Origin: Sphingobacterium kitahiroshimense
GTDB taxonomy: Bacteria; Bacteroidota; Bacteroidia; Sphingobacteriales; Sphingobacteriaceae
NCBI RefSeq assembly: GCF_025961315.1
Contig: NZ_JAOQNK010000001.1
Span: 4,402,001 to 4,466,000 of the forward strand
DNA: 64,000 nucleotides
Direction of reading: 5' to 3'
Positions within the stretch are counted from its first letter, which is position 1, and each line of letters opens with the position of its first letter. Below, piece by piece: positions 18,079 through 30,311 of the stretch. The translations under genes and the position numbers were made by a program. The notes below the pieces were generated by a model. The model ran no database searches, was not told the origin of the DNA, and saw only the letters and a program-made list of their open reading frames with translations.

Positions 18079-18900
18079 TTATTTTAAAACTGCTCTAACT
18101 TCTCTAAGCTTCATAGTCATGCTGACGGCTAAATTATCAGCCCAATTGTTGTAATCTTTAATAGCATCTAAACGTTCTTGATCGCTCACATACCCTTCTT
18201 CTACCATTTGTTTTGAGTTGGCTACCTGCGACCATATTTTTAATTTGTCTAGGTGTAATGGGTTGTTGCGCTCATAATGTTCATCGGCGTTAAAGACTTC
18301 AATTTGACCAAAACCATGTTCTTCAAAAATGTCATCCAGATCGTATCCGATTCTATTGTTCATACCAGCGTCATTTCGCCACATCAAAAACATGTGATAA
18401 TAATGTTCCATACTTCTGGGTATTTTTGGAGTCCAATCGATGGCTTCATGATTATAATCTAATATCGATACTTGCCCATTGGGTTTTAATAACGTTTTCA
18501 ATTTATCAATCGCTTTATCAAGTGTTGAAATCCATTGAAAAGTACGTGCTGAAACGATCAGGTCAAATTTTTCGATGCTGTCAAAATCTAGTAAATCACA
18601 ATGAATCAATTCTAGATTCTGGATACTACCAAATAGATTTTTTCCTTCCGTAATAAAAGACTCTGTATTATCAATTCCAACAATAGCACCTGATGGGCCG
18701 ACTATGGCTGCGATATCTTTTGTGATCGCACCTGTTCCACAACCGATATCCAAAACTCTTAATCCTGGTTTTAAAGCAGATTTCAATGTATGATAATCTT
18801 TTTCCAACGTTCTTTGATTAAAGATTGCGTTTGCACTTTGCTCTTCACGTTGAATCACTTTATTTTCGGTGACTGCGACTGTCTGACAAATTTGGCACAT
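18079..18900 (-). CDS. Class I SAM-dependent methyltransferase
   Basis: The 273-aa protein has a Rossmann methyltransferase core: motif I VLDIGCGTGAITKDI (~50-64), GAIVGIDNTESFI (motif II acidic residue), then FDLIVSARTFQWIS and a later ILDYNHEAIDW. The N-terminus begins MCQICQ with two cysteines. The substrate cannot be told from sequence; small-molecule methyltransferases of the UbiE/trans-aconitate kind are closest by motif. It sits between leuC and leuD on the operon strand, 41 bp after leuC, yet has no known role in leucine synthesis. Confidence 0.8.
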   Translation of the reverse strand: MCQICQTVAVTENKVIQREEQSANAIFNQRTLEKDYHTLKSALKPGLRVLDIGCGTGAITKDIAAIVGPSGAIVGIDNTESFITEGKNLFGSIQNLELIHCDLLDFDSIEKFDLIVSARTFQWISTLDKAIDKLKTLLKPNGQVSILDYNHEAIDWTPKIPRSMEHYYHMFLMWRNDAGMNNRIGYDLDDIFEEHGFGQIEVFNADEHYERNNPLHLDKLKIWSQVANSKQMVEEGYVSDQERLDAIKDYNNWADNLAVSMTMKLREVRAVLK

Positions 18901-18941
18901 TTGTAAAAGTTATTTAAGAACAGCTACTATTAGCAATTAGA

Positions 18942-20339
18942 TTATATCAACTCCCTAACATCGGTAATTTTACCTGTTACAGCTGCCGCTGCAGCAGTTA
19001 AAGGTGATACCAGCATCGTGCGGGCATCAGGTCCTTGACGTCCTTCAAAATTTCTATTTGATGTCGAAACACAGTATTTTCCTGCAGGAATTTTATCTTC
19101 ATTCATGCCTAGACATGCTGAACAGCCTGGTTCACGTAATTGAAATCCTGCCGCTTCGAAAATTTTATCTAATCCTTCTTCGATTGCCTGTTTTTCAACT
19201 TGTTTTGAGCCAGGAACGATCCAAACTTCTACTTGTTCTGCTTTTTGTTTTCCTTGAACAAATGCAGCAACTTCACGTAAATCTTCGATACGGGAGTTTG
19301 TACAGCTTCCAATAAAGACATAATCTACTGGTTTTCCTAAAATTGGAGCATCATCAGCAAAGCCCATATAGTTGAGTGCTTTTTGATAAGATGGTTGTTC
19401 TGATTCAGGTTGTGACTGTGTAGCTGGAATGCTTTCTGTAATGCCCATGCCCATTCCTGGATTAGTACCATAGGTGATCATCGGTGCGATATCTGCTGCA
19501 TCAAATTCTAATACAGCATCAAATTGTGCGTCATCATCAGAATATAATGTTTTCCAATATGCTAATGCTTTATCCCATTCGTCTCCTTTAGGAGCGAATT
19601 CACGTCCTTTTACATAATCGAAAGTAGTTTGATCGGGAGCAATTAAGCCTCCACGAGCTCCCATTTCAATACTCATATTACAAATGGTCATTCTAGCTTC
19701 CATACTTAATGAACGGATTGCCGAACCAGCATATTCAATAAAATAGCCTGTACCACCTGCTGCAGAGATTTTTGCAATGATGTATAAGATAATATCTTTC
19801 GCGCCTACTCCTTTTTGCAAATCACCATTTACTTCGATTTTCATCGTTTTTGGTTTTTGTTGCAGTAAGCATTGTGTTGCAAAAACTTGTTCCACTTGAG
19901 AAGTGCCTATTCCAAAAGCAATAGCACCAAATGCACCGTGTGTTGAGGTATGACTATCTCCACATACCATAGTTTTACCTGGTAATGTAATCCCTAATTC
20001 TGGCCCAATCACGTGTACAATACCTTGGTAGGGGTGACCTAAACCATATAGGTTAATACCGAATTCAGCACAGTTTTTAGTCAACATATCAACTTGGTAG
20101 CGTGATAATTCTTCTTTGATGGGAAGGTGCTGATTTAAAGTGGGGACATTATGATCTGCCGTGGCAACAGTTTGGTTGGGACGAAATACCGGTAAACCTC
20201 TTTTGCGCAGACCATCGAATGCTTGTGGGGAAGTTACCTCATGGATAAGGTGGGTGTCTATATAAATAATATCTGGAAATCCTTCTTCACGTTTGACGAC
20301 ATGCGCATCCCAAATTTTTTCTACTAATGTTTTTGACAT
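18942..20339 (-). CDS. leuC: 3-isopropylmalate dehydratase large subunit
   Basis: The 465-aa [4Fe-4S] aconitase-family subunit partners LeuD. Motifs include [21 protein letters not shown] (shown here in two parts: GDSHTSTHG and [12 protein letters not shown]), the cluster ligand [13 protein letters not shown], and the second and third ligands in [11 protein letters not shown]. Length matches family members. It follows ilvC across a 94-bp gap containing a perfect 15-bp hairpin. Confidence 0.94.
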   Translation of the reverse strand: MSKTLVEKIWDAHVVKREEGFPDIIYIDTHLIHEVTSPQAFDGLRKRGLPVFRPNQTVATADHNVPTLNQHLPIKEELSRYQVDMLTKNCAEFGINLYGLGHPYQGIVHVIGPELGITLPGKTMVCGDSHTSTHGAFGAIAFGIGTSQVEQVFATQCLLQQKPKTMKIEVNGDLQKGVGAKDIILYIIAKISAAGGTGYFIEYAGSAIRSLSMEARMTICNMSIEMGARGGLIAPDQTTFDYVKGREFAPKGDEWDKALAYWKTLYSDDDAQFDAVLEFDAADIAPMITYGTNPGMGMGITESIPATQSQPESEQPSYQKALNYMGFADDAPILGKPVDYVFIGSCTNSRIEDLREVAAFVQGKQKAEQVEVWIVPGSKQVEKQAIEEGLDKIFEAAGFQLREPGCSACLGMNEDKIPAGKYCVSTSNRNFEGRQGPDARTMLVSPLTAAAAAVTGKITDVRELI

Positions 20340-20368
20340 TTTCTTCTCTAATGTTAATTTTTCAATTT

Positions 20369-20410
20369 AATTCGGTTGTTTTTTTGGAACTTCCTAAAAA
20401 CAACCGAATT
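20369..20410. other. Intercistronic hairpin between ilvC and leuC
   Basis: A perfect 15-bp stem (20369-20383 with 20396-20410, AATTCGGTTGTTTTT / AAAAACAACCGAATT) has a 12-nt loop. In the operon direction it is not followed by a T-run; on the plus strand it is (TTTTGC). It may therefore act on RNA processing or stability, or stop antisense transcription, rather than end the operon. Confidence 0.6.
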
Positions 20411-20433
20411 TTTGCAGTCTAAATTACGAAAAT

Positions 20434-21915
20434 TTAAACAGTTTTTATAGCTTTCATTGCAGTCATTGCTTGACGTAATTTACGACCTACAATTTCGACT
20501 TCATGATTACGTAAAATATCATTAATTTCCACTAACTGAGCGTTATCTACTGATGCGTCTTTACCAGCATTATAGTTTTTACCGACTAAATCAGTTTTTA
20601 CTGTTTTCATGAAATCAGCTAATAATGGTTTACAAGCTTGATCAAATAAATAACAGCCATATTCTGCTGTATCTGAAATAACACGGTTCATTTCAAATAA
20701 TTTTTTACGAGCGATTGTATTCGCGATTAAAGGAGTTTCGTGCAATGATTCGTAGTAAGCTGATTCTGGTTTAATTCCTGCTTCAACCATAGTTTCGAAA
20801 GCTAATTCAACACCAGCTCTGATGAAAGCAACCATCAAAGTATAGTTGTCAAAGTACTCTTGCTCTGCAATTTTCACATCACCTGCAGGAGTTTTTTCAA
20901 ATGCTGTCTCACCAGTTTCAGCTCTCCATTTTAATAGATTCGCATCACCGTTAGCCCAGTCTTCCATCATTGTTTTACTGAATTCGCCAGAGATAATGTC
21001 ATCTTGGTGTTTTTGGAATAGCGGACGCATGATATCTTTCAATTCTTCTGATAATTCAAAAGCTTTGATTTTAGCAGGATTGCTTAAACGATCCATCATA
21101 CCACTTACACCACCGTGCTTTAATGCTTCAGTAATAACTTCCACACCATATTGAACTAGTTTGGATGCATATCCAGCGTCAATTCCTTGTTCAACCATTT
21201 TATCGAACGATAAAATAGAACCTGTTTGCAATAAACCACATAGGATGGTTTGCTCGCCCATTAAATCAGATTTTACTTCAGCAACAAATGATGATTTCAA
21301 TACTCCAGCTCTGTGACCACCTGTACCTACACAATATGCTTTTGCTTCAGCCCATCCTTTTCCTTGTGGATCGTTTTCTGGGTGAACAGCAATTAAAGTA
21401 GGAACACCAAAACCACGTACATATTCAGCACGTACTTCAGATCCTGGACATTTAGGTGCTACCATAATAACAGTAATGTCTTTACGGATTTGCATACCTT
21501 CTTCTACGATGTTGAAACCGTGTGAATAGGACAAAGTAGCACCTTCTTTCATTAAAGGCATTACAGCATTGATCACAGCAGTATGTTGCTTATCTGGTGT
21601 TAAGTTAATTACTAGATCTGCAGTAGGAATTAATTCTTCATAAGTTCCTACTGTAAAATTGTTATCTGTAGCATTTTTCCAAGAATCTCTTTTTTGCTCA
21701 ATAGCTTCTTTACGTAAAGTATATGATACGTCTAAACCACTATCTCTCAAATTTAGACCTTGGTTTAAACCTTGTGCACCACAGCCTACGATTACGATTT
21801 TTTTACCCTTTAAAGCATCTACACCGTCAGCGAATTGACTGTTGTCCATAAAATCTGCTTGACCTAATTGATGTAATTGATCTCTAAGTGGTAGTGTGTT
21901 GAAATAATTTGCCAT
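20434..21915 (-). CDS. ilvC: Ketol-acid reductoisomerase, class II (long form)
   Basis: This 493-aa Mg/NADPH enzyme converts acetolactates to dihydroxy-acids in valine/leucine/isoleucine synthesis. The Rossmann motif reads [20 protein letters not shown] (~40-59). The duplicated C-terminal knotted domain (about 210-490) makes it the long class II form found in enterobacteria and plants, not the ~330-aa class I. It is 41 bp downstream of the DinB-family gene. Confidence 0.94.
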   Translation of the reverse strand: MANYFNTLPLRDQLHQLGQADFMDNSQFADGVDALKGKKIVIVGCGAQGLNQGLNLRDSGLDVSYTLRKEAIEQKRDSWKNATDNNFTVGTYEELIPTADLVINLTPDKQHTAVINAVMPLMKEGATLSYSHGFNIVEEGMQIRKDITVIMVAPKCPGSEVRAEYVRGFGVPTLIAVHPENDPQGKGWAEAKAYCVGTGGHRAGVLKSSFVAEVKSDLMGEQTILCGLLQTGSILSFDKMVEQGIDAGYASKLVQYGVEVITEALKHGGVSGMMDRLSNPAKIKAFELSEELKDIMRPLFQKHQDDIISGEFSKTMMEDWANGDANLLKWRAETGETAFEKTPAGDVKIAEQEYFDNYTLMVAFIRAGVELAFETMVEAGIKPESAYYESLHETPLIANTIARKKLFEMNRVISDTAEYGCYLFDQACKPLLADFMKTVKTDLVGKNYNAGKDASVDNAQLVEINDILRNHEVEIVGRKLRQAMTAMKAIKTV

Positions 21916-21955
21916 TGTTGTTGTTAATTTCTTTATTGATGGTTTGTTGATTATT

Positions 21956-22432
21956 TTATTTACTGTTTCTAATTGCTTTGCGTTGTGCTAAGGCATATCC
22001 CCAATGCAAATTGTCGTGCGATAGGGTTGCGATTAGTACTTCTTCGATTGTTTTCATCTCAGCACCATAGGTTGCTGTAGCGTAAGGAGTGATAGTCGTA
22101 AAAATACCTTTCTCATAGTCGCTTTGAATCTGATCGACGGTTGTTAGTGCTAATGCTTTCAATTCATCTACTTCTTCCTGTGTCACGTTACGTGTCGGTT
22201 TAGTATCTTTTTTATAGTCTTCATTGTACTTTACTGATAACGTATCTGCTAAGATACCGGTGCGAACATAACTCAACGTTTGTGTTGAAACGACGATATG
22301 CGCAAAATTCCAGAAGATGTTATTATTGAATCCTTCTGGTATAAGATTTAATTCGTCTAATGTCAAATCATCTAGCAATCTTATAAATCCTTTACGGCTA
22401 CTGATAATAAATTCAAATATGTGTTGTGTCAT
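21956..22432 (-). CDS. DinB/YfiT-family four-helix protein
   Basis: The 158-aa protein has the DinB-like four-helix bundle pattern with three candidate metal-binding histidines: one in [13 protein letters not shown] (~45) and two in [17 protein letters not shown] (~139-143). DinB-like proteins are putative metal-dependent, sometimes thiol-transferase-like, enzymes; the substrate here is unknown. It sits between ilvN and ilvC on the operon strand. Confidence 0.78.
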   Translation of the reverse strand: MTQHIFEFIISSRKGFIRLLDDLTLDELNLIPEGFNNNIFWNFAHIVVSTQTLSYVRTGILADTLSVKYNEDYKKDTKPTRNVTQEEVDELKALALTTVDQIQSDYEKGIFTTITPYATATYGAEMKTIEEVLIATLSHDNLHWGYALAQRKAIRNSK

Positions 22433-22458
22433 TTTTTACTTTTTTAATCGAAATTTTC

Positions 22459-22494
22459 AATGAGGCAATGATTTTTATAGGACATTGCCTCATT
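22459..22494. other. Intercistronic hairpin between ilvN and the DinB gene
   Basis: A perfect 12-bp stem (22459-22470 with 22483-22494, AATGAGGCAATG / CATTGCCTCATT) has a 12-nt loop. The T-run follows on the plus strand, not in the operon direction, as for the ilvC-leuC hairpin. Confidence 0.6.
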
Positions 22495-22519
22495 TTTTGA
22501 AAGTTAAGAAATGTTGCCA

Positions 22520-23110
22520 TTACATGGTGAAAACATCATCTCCTTTTTCGAGATATTCGTTTTCAACGACATCTTCAGAAGGTTCTCTGCGTTCAAATTC
22601 TTTTAATTTAGCATGAAATCCAGCACTTTCTTTAATGATAGCGATACGTGCACCACGTACAAATTCTATTAAATTATACTTGGTCAACTCTTCTGTTAAC
22701 TTATCAATTTCCTCACGATGACCTGCGGTTTCGAAGACGGTGTAGTCTTTGCGGATAACAACTGCAGATGCGCCATATTGACGTAATAGTCTTTCTACAT
22801 ACACTTTTTCTGTAATGACTTCTGTTGGAACTTTGTATAAAGCTTGTTCTTGCCAGATTACTTCATCATTAGTATTGTAGTATGCTTTGAGTACCTCTAC
22901 CTGTTTTTCGATTTGACGGCATAATTTGCGTACTACTTCTTCTATTTCAGTAATTAAAATCGTAAAGCGATGAATCCCTTCTACTTCGGAAGGAGAAGTG
23001 TTTAAACTTTCGATATTTATTTTTCTTCTTGAGAATATGGTTGATATTCTACCGATCATACCGATAGAATTTTCTGTATATATTGTGATTGTATATTCTT
23101 GTTTTTCCAT
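22520..23110 (-). CDS. ilvN: Acetolactate synthase small (regulatory) subunit
   Basis: This 196-aa subunit opens with an ACT domain (YTITIYTENSIGMIGRISTIFSRRKINIESL, quoted in part: SIGMIGRISTIFSRR at ~15-29) and has a second ACT-like half near 70-160. It binds IlvB and confers valine feedback control. The gap to ilvB is a single base, as expected for co-translated subunits. IlvH is an equally valid name, since the two are not separable by sequence here. Confidence 0.9.
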   Translation of the reverse strand: MEKQEYTITIYTENSIGMIGRISTIFSRRKINIESLNTSPSEVEGIHRFTILITEIEEVVRKLCRQIEKQVEVLKAYYNTNDEVIWQEQALYKVPTEVITEKVYVERLLRQYGASAVVIRKDYTVFETAGHREEIDKLTEELTKYNLIEFVRGARIAIIKESAGFHAKLKEFERREPSEDVVENEYLEKGDDVFTM

Positions 23111-23111
23111 T

Positions 23112-24857
23112 TTATTTCAATCTAATTTCTGAAACACTTGTCCCTTGGGCAACCATTGGAAATACATTGTTTTCCTTGCCAACCATTACTTCGAGAAGGT
23201 AAGCTCCATCATGATCCAACATCGTTTTTAAAGCTGTTTTCAACTGATCTCTTTCTGAAACTTTTTGCCCTTCTATGTAGTATGATTTTGCTAAGGCAAC
23301 AAAATCTGGACTGGTAATATTCACGAAAGAATAGCGTTTTTCATTGAAAAGCTGTTGCCATTGGCGAACCATTCCTAAGAATTGATTGTTTAGGATCAAG
23401 ATTTTTACTTTAGCACCAAATTGCATAATAGTTCCCAACTCTTGGAGTGTCATCTGGAATCCTCCATCGCCAATAATAGCAATAACATCGCGATGTGGAG
23501 CGCCATACCAGGCACCTATTGCCGCAGGTAGACCAAATCCCATGGTTCCTAATCCTCCTGAAGTAACATTGGATTTGGTTTGATTGAATTTTGCATAACG
23601 GCAGGCAACCATTTGATGTTGACCGACATCGGTCGTGATAATTGCATCTCCGCCAGTCAATTCATTTAATAAATGAACAACTTCACCCATTGTTAGCACA
23701 TCACCTGTAGGGTGAAGCTCATTTTGGATGACCTCTTTAATTTCTTCTTTTTCTAAGGTTCTGAATTGTTCTAACCAATCGGTATGTTCTTTTTTGTCAA
23801 TTAACTCGGTCAGTTGCGGCAAAGTTTCTTTACAATCTCCCCAAACTGCAACTGTTGTTTGAACATTTTTATCAATTTCGGCAGGGTCAATATCCAAATG
23901 AACTACTTTTGCCTGTTTAGCATATTTGTCAAGACGTCCCGTAACACGGTCATCAAAACGCATACCTATAGCGATTAAAACATCACACTCGTTAGTCATC
24001 ACATTAGGTGCATAGTTACCATGCATACCAAGCATTCCAACATGTTGTGGATGATCTGTTTCGAGTGCGCTAAGCCCCATTACTGTGGCTGCGGCAGGTA
24101 TTCCTGATTTTTCTAAGAAATCTTTAAACTCCTGCTCAGCTTTACCTAAGATAATACCTTGACCAAATAGTATAAATGGTTTTTGTGCACTATTGATTAA
24201 AGCTGCCGCTTCCTGTACATATTCTTTTCTTACAATAGGAGATGGACGGTACGAACGGATGTGCGTACATTTTTCATAACCTAAATAATCGAATAATTCC
24301 ATTTGTGCATTTTTGGTAATATCAATCAATACGGGACCTGGACGGCCAGTACTGGCAATATGAAAAGCTTTTGCTATAGCTGTAGGAATTTCTGATGCTT
24401 CTGTCACCTGATAACTCCATTTGGTGACAGGAGCAGTAATATTAATGACGTCTGTTTCTTGAAAGGCATCGGTACCCAATAGACTAGCAAATACTTGTCC
24501 AGTGATACAGACTATAGGGTTACTATCAATCATAGCATCGGCTAAACCAGTAACCAAATTTGTTGCTCCGGGACCAGAAGTTGCAAATACAACACCGGTA
24601 CGACCTGAGGTTCTTGCATAGCCTTGTGCTGCATGAATACCACCTTGTTCGTGGCGGACTAGAATATGAGTCAATTTTTCATTGTAATCATATAATGCAT
24701 CATAGATGGGCATAATAGCCCCTCCAGGATATCCAAATACGGTATCAACACCTTCACACAATAAGGCTTCTAATACCGCCTGCGAACCTTTTAGTTGACT
24801 AATAGGTTGAGGTTGCTTCGCACATTCCTTGCTTTCAGTTTTTTCCAGCGTACTCAT
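23112..24857 (-). CDS. ilvB: Acetolactate synthase large (catalytic) subunit
   Basis: The 581-aa ThDP- and FAD-dependent enzyme makes acetolactate or acetohydroxybutyrate from pyruvate. The catalytic glutamate is E70 in VRHEQGGIHAAQGYAR. The ThDP motif is GDGGFQMTLQEL followed by NN in ILNNQFLGMVRQWQ. The quinone/FAD-like domain lies between. It is the large subunit of the pair with ilvN and is 58 bp after ilvD. Confidence 0.94.
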   Translation of the reverse strand: MSTLEKTESKECAKQPQPISQLKGSQAVLEALLCEGVDTVFGYPGGAIMPIYDALYDYNEKLTHILVRHEQGGIHAAQGYARTSGRTGVVFATSGPGATNLVTGLADAMIDSNPIVCITGQVFASLLGTDAFQETDVINITAPVTKWSYQVTEASEIPTAIAKAFHIASTGRPGPVLIDITKNAQMELFDYLGYEKCTHIRSYRPSPIVRKEYVQEAAALINSAQKPFILFGQGIILGKAEQEFKDFLEKSGIPAAATVMGLSALETDHPQHVGMLGMHGNYAPNVMTNECDVLIAIGMRFDDRVTGRLDKYAKQAKVVHLDIDPAEIDKNVQTTVAVWGDCKETLPQLTELIDKKEHTDWLEQFRTLEKEEIKEVIQNELHPTGDVLTMGEVVHLLNELTGGDAIITTDVGQHQMVACRYAKFNQTKSNVTSGGLGTMGFGLPAAIGAWYGAPHRDVIAIIGDGGFQMTLQELGTIMQFGAKVKILILNNQFLGMVRQWQQLFNEKRYSFVNITSPDFVALAKSYYIEGQKVSERDQLKTALKTMLDHDGAYLLEVMVGKENNVFPMVAQGTSVSEIRLK

Positions 24858-24915
24858 TATTTTTAATTTATTCGATTTTTAATTCTTTGTTTTGTTGATT
24901 ATTCGGTCTTCTTCT

Positions 24916-26616
24916 TTATAGATCTGTTACACAGCCTTCTGATGCGTCAGCAACAGTTTTAGCATATTTGTAAAGTACTCCTTTTGTTACTTTTAGTGCT
25001 GGTTGTATCCATTTTGCACGTCGAGCAGCAATTGTTGCTTCATCTACTTTTAGATTTAGTGTATTGTTGATGGTATCAATTTCAATGATATCTTCATCTT
25101 CTACTAATCCGATCAAACCTCCTTTATACGCTTCAGGGGTAATGTGTCCCACGACAAAACCATGCGTACCTCCAGAGAATCTTCCGTCTGTGATTAATGC
25201 TACGGATTTACCTAATCCTGCACCAATAATAGCTGAAGTAGGTTTTAGCATTTCTGGCATTCCAGGTGCTCCAACCGGTCCTTCATTTTTGATAACCACT
25301 ACATCTCCTTTTTTGACACGTCCTGAAGAGATACCTGCGATAAGATCTTGTTCTCCATCAAATACACGTGCGGGTCCGACAAATTTTTCTCCTTCTTTTC
25401 CTGAAATTTTTGCTACCGAACCTTTCTCGGCTAAGTTTCCATATAGGATCTGTAAGTGTCCATTTGCTTTAATAGGATCGGCTAGTTTATGAATGATCTT
25501 TTGATCATAATCTATTACGGATTTAACATCTGCTAAATTCTCAGCCAATGTTTTTCCTGTTACAGTCAAACAGTCCCCATGTAGCAATCCCTCATTTAAT
25601 AAATATTTTAAAACTGCAGGGATTCCACCGTACTGATGTAAATCTTGCATTAAGTATTTACCTGATGGTTTAAAATCAGCTAAAACCGGGGTTTCATCCG
25701 ACATACGTTGGAAATCATCTTGTGTGATATTTACTCCAACGGATTTGCCAATTGCTATAAAGTGCAATACGGCATTTGTACTTCCTCCTAGTATGATGAT
25801 CGCACGGATGGCATTTTCAAATGCTTTACGTGTCATGATATCGGAAGGTTTGATATCTTTTTCTAATAAGATACGGATATATTTACCTGCTTCTAAACAT
25901 TCATCTTTTTTATCTTGTGATACAGCAGGATTGGATGATGAGTAAGGTAAACTCATTCCTAATGCTTCGATGGCAGCAGCCATTGTATTTGCGGTATACA
26001 TTCCACCACAGGCACCTGCTCCTGGACATGTATTACGGATGACACCATCGTAATCTTCGTCGGAAATATTACCACATATTTTTTGCCCTAAAGCTTCAAA
26101 TGCGGAGACAATATTTAAATCTTCGCCTTTATAATGACCGGGTGCAATTGTTCCACCATATACCATAATCGCAGGACGATCTAAACGGCCCATAGCGATA
26201 ACTGCACCTGGCATGTTCTTATCACATCCTGGGATCGCAATCAATCCATCATAATATTGGCCACCACAGATTGTCTCAATGCTATCAGCAATGACATCCC
26301 TGCTTACTAATGAATAACGCATACCCGCAGTACCATTACTCATACCATCGCTGACACCGATTGTACCAAATGTTAATCCGACTAAATCACTTGCCCAGAC
26401 ACCTTTTTTAACGACTTGTGCTAGATCATTTAAATGCATGTTACAGGTGTTCCCATCATAACCCATACTTGCAATACCTACTTGTGCTTTTTCCATGTCC
26501 GCATCCGTAAGACCAATACCATAAAGCATTGCTTTTGCTGCGGGTTGTGTTTCGTCTTGTGTGAATGTACGGCTGTATTTATTCAATATTTGTTCTTTAT
26601 CAGATGATGACTTCAT
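24916..26616 (-). CDS. ilvD: Dihydroxy-acid dehydratase
   Basis: The 566-aa Fe-S enzyme dehydrates dihydroxy-acids to 2-oxo acids, the shared penultimate step to Val/Leu and Ile. Cluster-ligand cysteines appear in GNTCNMH (~56-62), [10 protein letters not shown] and [15 protein letters not shown]. The start overlaps ilvE by 17 nt, which implies translational coupling. Confidence 0.94.
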   Translation of the reverse strand: MKSSSDKEQILNKYSRTFTQDETQPAAKAMLYGIGLTDADMEKAQVGIASMGYDGNTCNMHLNDLAQVVKKGVWASDLVGLTFGTIGVSDGMSNGTAGMRYSLVSRDVIADSIETICGGQYYDGLIAIPGCDKNMPGAVIAMGRLDRPAIMVYGGTIAPGHYKGEDLNIVSAFEALGQKICGNISDEDYDGVIRNTCPGAGACGGMYTANTMAAAIEALGMSLPYSSSNPAVSQDKKDECLEAGKYIRILLEKDIKPSDIMTRKAFENAIRAIIILGGSTNAVLHFIAIGKSVGVNITQDDFQRMSDETPVLADFKPSGKYLMQDLHQYGGIPAVLKYLLNEGLLHGDCLTVTGKTLAENLADVKSVIDYDQKIIHKLADPIKANGHLQILYGNLAEKGSVAKISGKEGEKFVGPARVFDGEQDLIAGISSGRVKKGDVVVIKNEGPVGAPGMPEMLKPTSAIIGAGLGKSVALITDGRFSGGTHGFVVGHITPEAYKGGLIGLVEDEDIIEIDTINNTLNLKVDEATIAARRAKWIQPALKVTKGVLYKYAKTVADASEGCVTDL

Positions 26617-27490
26617 AGTTCTCGTTCTCTAATACTAAATTTTTATATCTTCTTTGTATAGAAGCACCTATTGTATGCTCCCAATCTTCTTTATAAATAA
26701 TGTGATCGACTTGTTTGATTCCTATTATTTCTGCTGCCGTTCCTGATAGAAAAGCTGAATCTGCTTCGTGGATATCTTGCACTGTCAACCTTTTCTCAAT
26801 TAGTTCAATTCCTAATTTTTTACAGATCAGCATGACTTGTTTTCGGGTTATGCCAGGAAAAATATTCTGAATAGGCGGTGTATACAGTTTGAAATCTTTT
26901 TCAATAAATAAGTTTTCACTTGACGCTTGTGCAACATAACCATCCTGATCTAACAACAGTGCTTCGTCATATCCATTTTTTATTGCTTTACTACTTGCTA
27001 AAATGGAGTTGATGTATTGGCCTGATATTTTTGATGAAATCGGAAATGCCTTTGAACTTGGTCGCTGAATATCCGATATTTCAACCTTTAATAAATTTTG
27101 TCCTAAATAAGGTCCCCATTCCCATGCCGCCATCATGATCCGAGCTTCTGTTGATGAAGTGAGATGCATGTTGGATCCAGAGAATACCAATGGACGAATG
27201 TAGGCTGAACGTAGATTGTTGATGGATAATAATTCATAAGCACGGTCAATCAACTCCCTATTATCCCACGTATATGGTATGTTGATTGCCTCACATGACT
27301 TCTCTAGACGCTCAAAGTGTTCCAGTGCCTTAAAAATACGAGGTCCATTGTGGGTGTTATATGCCCTAAGACCCTCAAACGCACCATATCCATAATGCAA
27401 AGCTTGAGTATACAGGTCAAGACCCGTAGCAAAAGCTTTGACGTAAGATCCGTCTAAGTAAATTAATGTGTTCTCGTCGTAATATTTCAT
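26600..27490 (-). CDS. ilvE: Branched-chain amino acid aminotransferase
   Basis: The 296-aa fold-type IV PLP enzyme performs the last transamination for Val, Leu and Ile. Motifs: [12 protein letters not shown] (~33-44), the [20 protein letters not shown] region that normally follows the PLP lysine, GITRKQV, and [12 protein letters not shown]. It is the first gene of the cluster, so its upstream gap should hold the operon promoter. GGGAGGG on the transcript ~20 bp before the ATG may be a ribosome-binding site. The 3' end overlaps ilvD by 17 nt. Confidence 0.93.
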   Translation of the reverse strand: MKYYDENTLIYLDGSYVKAFATGLDLYTQALHYGYGAFEGLRAYNTHNGPRIFKALEHFERLEKSCEAINIPYTWDNRELIDRAYELLSINNLRSAYIRPLVFSGSNMHLTSSTEARIMMAAWEWGPYLGQNLLKVEISDIQRPSSKAFPISSKISGQYINSILASSKAIKNGYDEALLLDQDGYVAQASSENLFIEKDFKLYTPPIQNIFPGITRKQVMLICKKLGIELIEKRLTVQDIHEADSAFLSGTAAEIIGIKQVDHIIYKEDWEHTIGASIQRRYKNLVLENENYEVII

Positions 27491-28334
27491 AACCTTGTTA
27501 TCTACCCTCCCTATTAGTAATAATTAGAAAATGACCTGTTTTTGTTTCCCTTGGGTAAATGTAATTTAAGCGTAAACTTTACTGCTGAAATTATTTCTTT
27601 AAGTTACTCCGAATAAAAATAATTGGCAATAGCCTTATCTAACTTTTTTGATTAAGTATATAATTTTGATTATTTGTTTTTTGCAAAATTAAATTTTTAT
27701 ATTTTTAATATTAGTGATATTTTAGAATGCAGTAAGTAGACCGTATTTAAAATCGGTCTACTTGGGTCAAAAATATTTTTTTTCATTTTAACCTCAAATT
27801 CTTCTTAAAAATTGATAATTCCTTATTCTTTTTATTTTTTTGAGTGTTATTTCTTTGAAGCGATACTCCGTTTTTTTTGATTCATGAGACTACAGTTTAT
27901 GAACAATATGTGGAAAAAATTTTAAATGGGATGATGGGGGGATAGGTTGTGAAAACTGGGGACTTGGAAACCGACAAGTTGCATTGCTTTAAACAAATTG
28001 TTGATAGCTTTCAGATTGCTGGGTGTTAGATTGGATGTGTCTTGTGGATCTGTGTATGGAGAAATGTCAAGAATGGGTCAGAACGTTTTTATTATGGTGG
28101 AATTTAAGAGTCTTCTAAAGTGTTTGTTTAAGATGATTTTCTTGTCTTAGTATAAGGAGAAAAACTAATCTTGATGCATAATGCACTATTTTGTCAACTT
28201 ATCCACATTGTGGACAAATGATGTTTATTTTAGGTTGGAGGATATGCCACTTTTCTATTGACATGTTAAGAGGGAAATCATTTTCGGATTTATAATAGTT
28301 TTTCAACAATTTGTTTATAATGTGTTGAAAAAAT
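27491..28334. promoter_or_regulatory. Large AT-rich gap with a DnaA-box-like cluster and the ilv operon leader
   Basis: No credible gene was seen in this stretch. The left part (27600-27720) is extremely AT-rich; a TAATTTTG sequence reading leftward at 27684-27691 could be the -7 box of the ilvE promoter, but no -33 TTTG lies at the right distance. A 10-bp hairpin is at 27734-27763 (AAGTAGACCG / CGGTCTACTT). DnaA-box-like sites are TTATCCACA at 28199-28207, TTGTCCACA (minus) at 28209-28217, TTTTCCACA (minus) at 27909-27917 and weaker AGATCCACA (minus) at 28043-28051. A 10-bp inverted repeat (TTTTTCAACA / TGTTGAAAAA) lies at 28299-28332. An origin is possible but not shown. Confidence 0.45.
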
Positions 28335-28366
28335 AAAAGCCTCTTATTTTTTAATAAGAGGCTTTT
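28335..28366 (-). terminator. Terminator of atpDC
   Basis: A perfect 12-bp stem (28335-28346 with 28355-28366, AAAAGCCTCTTA / TAAGAGGCTTTT). On the minus strand it reads into TTATTTTTT. It lies 18 bp past the atpC stop. Confidence 0.85.
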
Positions 28367-28384
28367 GAGATCATCGTAAGATGA

Positions 28385-28633
28385 TTATGCTTCAATAATT
28401 CCTTCGGCCAAAATGGTAACGACATTATTCTTAGCTTCTACAACACCACCTTTGATGTTTAAGATCTGCTCGTCTTTACCTTGCTGAACAATTACTTTTC
28501 CGTCTTCCAAAGTCGAAATGATAGCCGCGTGATCTTTCAATATTTGAAAAGATCCTGAAGTTCCTGGAACAGTTACTGCAGTTGCATCACCTTCAAATAC
28601 TATTTTGTCTGGAGTGATTATAGATAATTTCAT
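28385..28633 (-). CDS. atpC: F-type ATP synthase epsilon subunit (short)
   Basis: An 82-aa protein with the epsilon N-terminal beta-sandwich: KLSIITPDKIVFEGDATAVTVPG, then GSFQILKDHAAIISTLEDGKVIV (quoted in parts). The C-terminal two-helix domain of longer epsilon subunits is absent, as is common in Bacteroidota. It sits in the F1 central stalk. It is downstream of atpD across a 108-bp gap, and no other atp gene is adjacent. Confidence 0.93.
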   Translation of the reverse strand: MKLSIITPDKIVFEGDATAVTVPGTSGSFQILKDHAAIISTLEDGKVIVQQGKDEQILNIKGGVVEAKNNVVTILAEGIIEA

Positions 28634-28741
28634 TATTTTTAGATATAAGATTTGAGATTTGAAATTTGAGAACTTGAGGTCTTCAAATAGATATGAGATA
28701 ATAGCGTCTCCATTACCTCATATCTAATGTCTAATATCTAA

Positions 28742-30262
<1,521 letters not shown>

Positions 30263-30311
30263 TTATTAATCAATTTTATAAAGGCAATAAAAACCGCCTC
30301 TTTTTGGTCAG

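Noticed and set aside
25064-25492. 142-aa open frame antisense to ilvD
   Set aside because: Proline/serine-rich shadow translation of a conserved enzyme.
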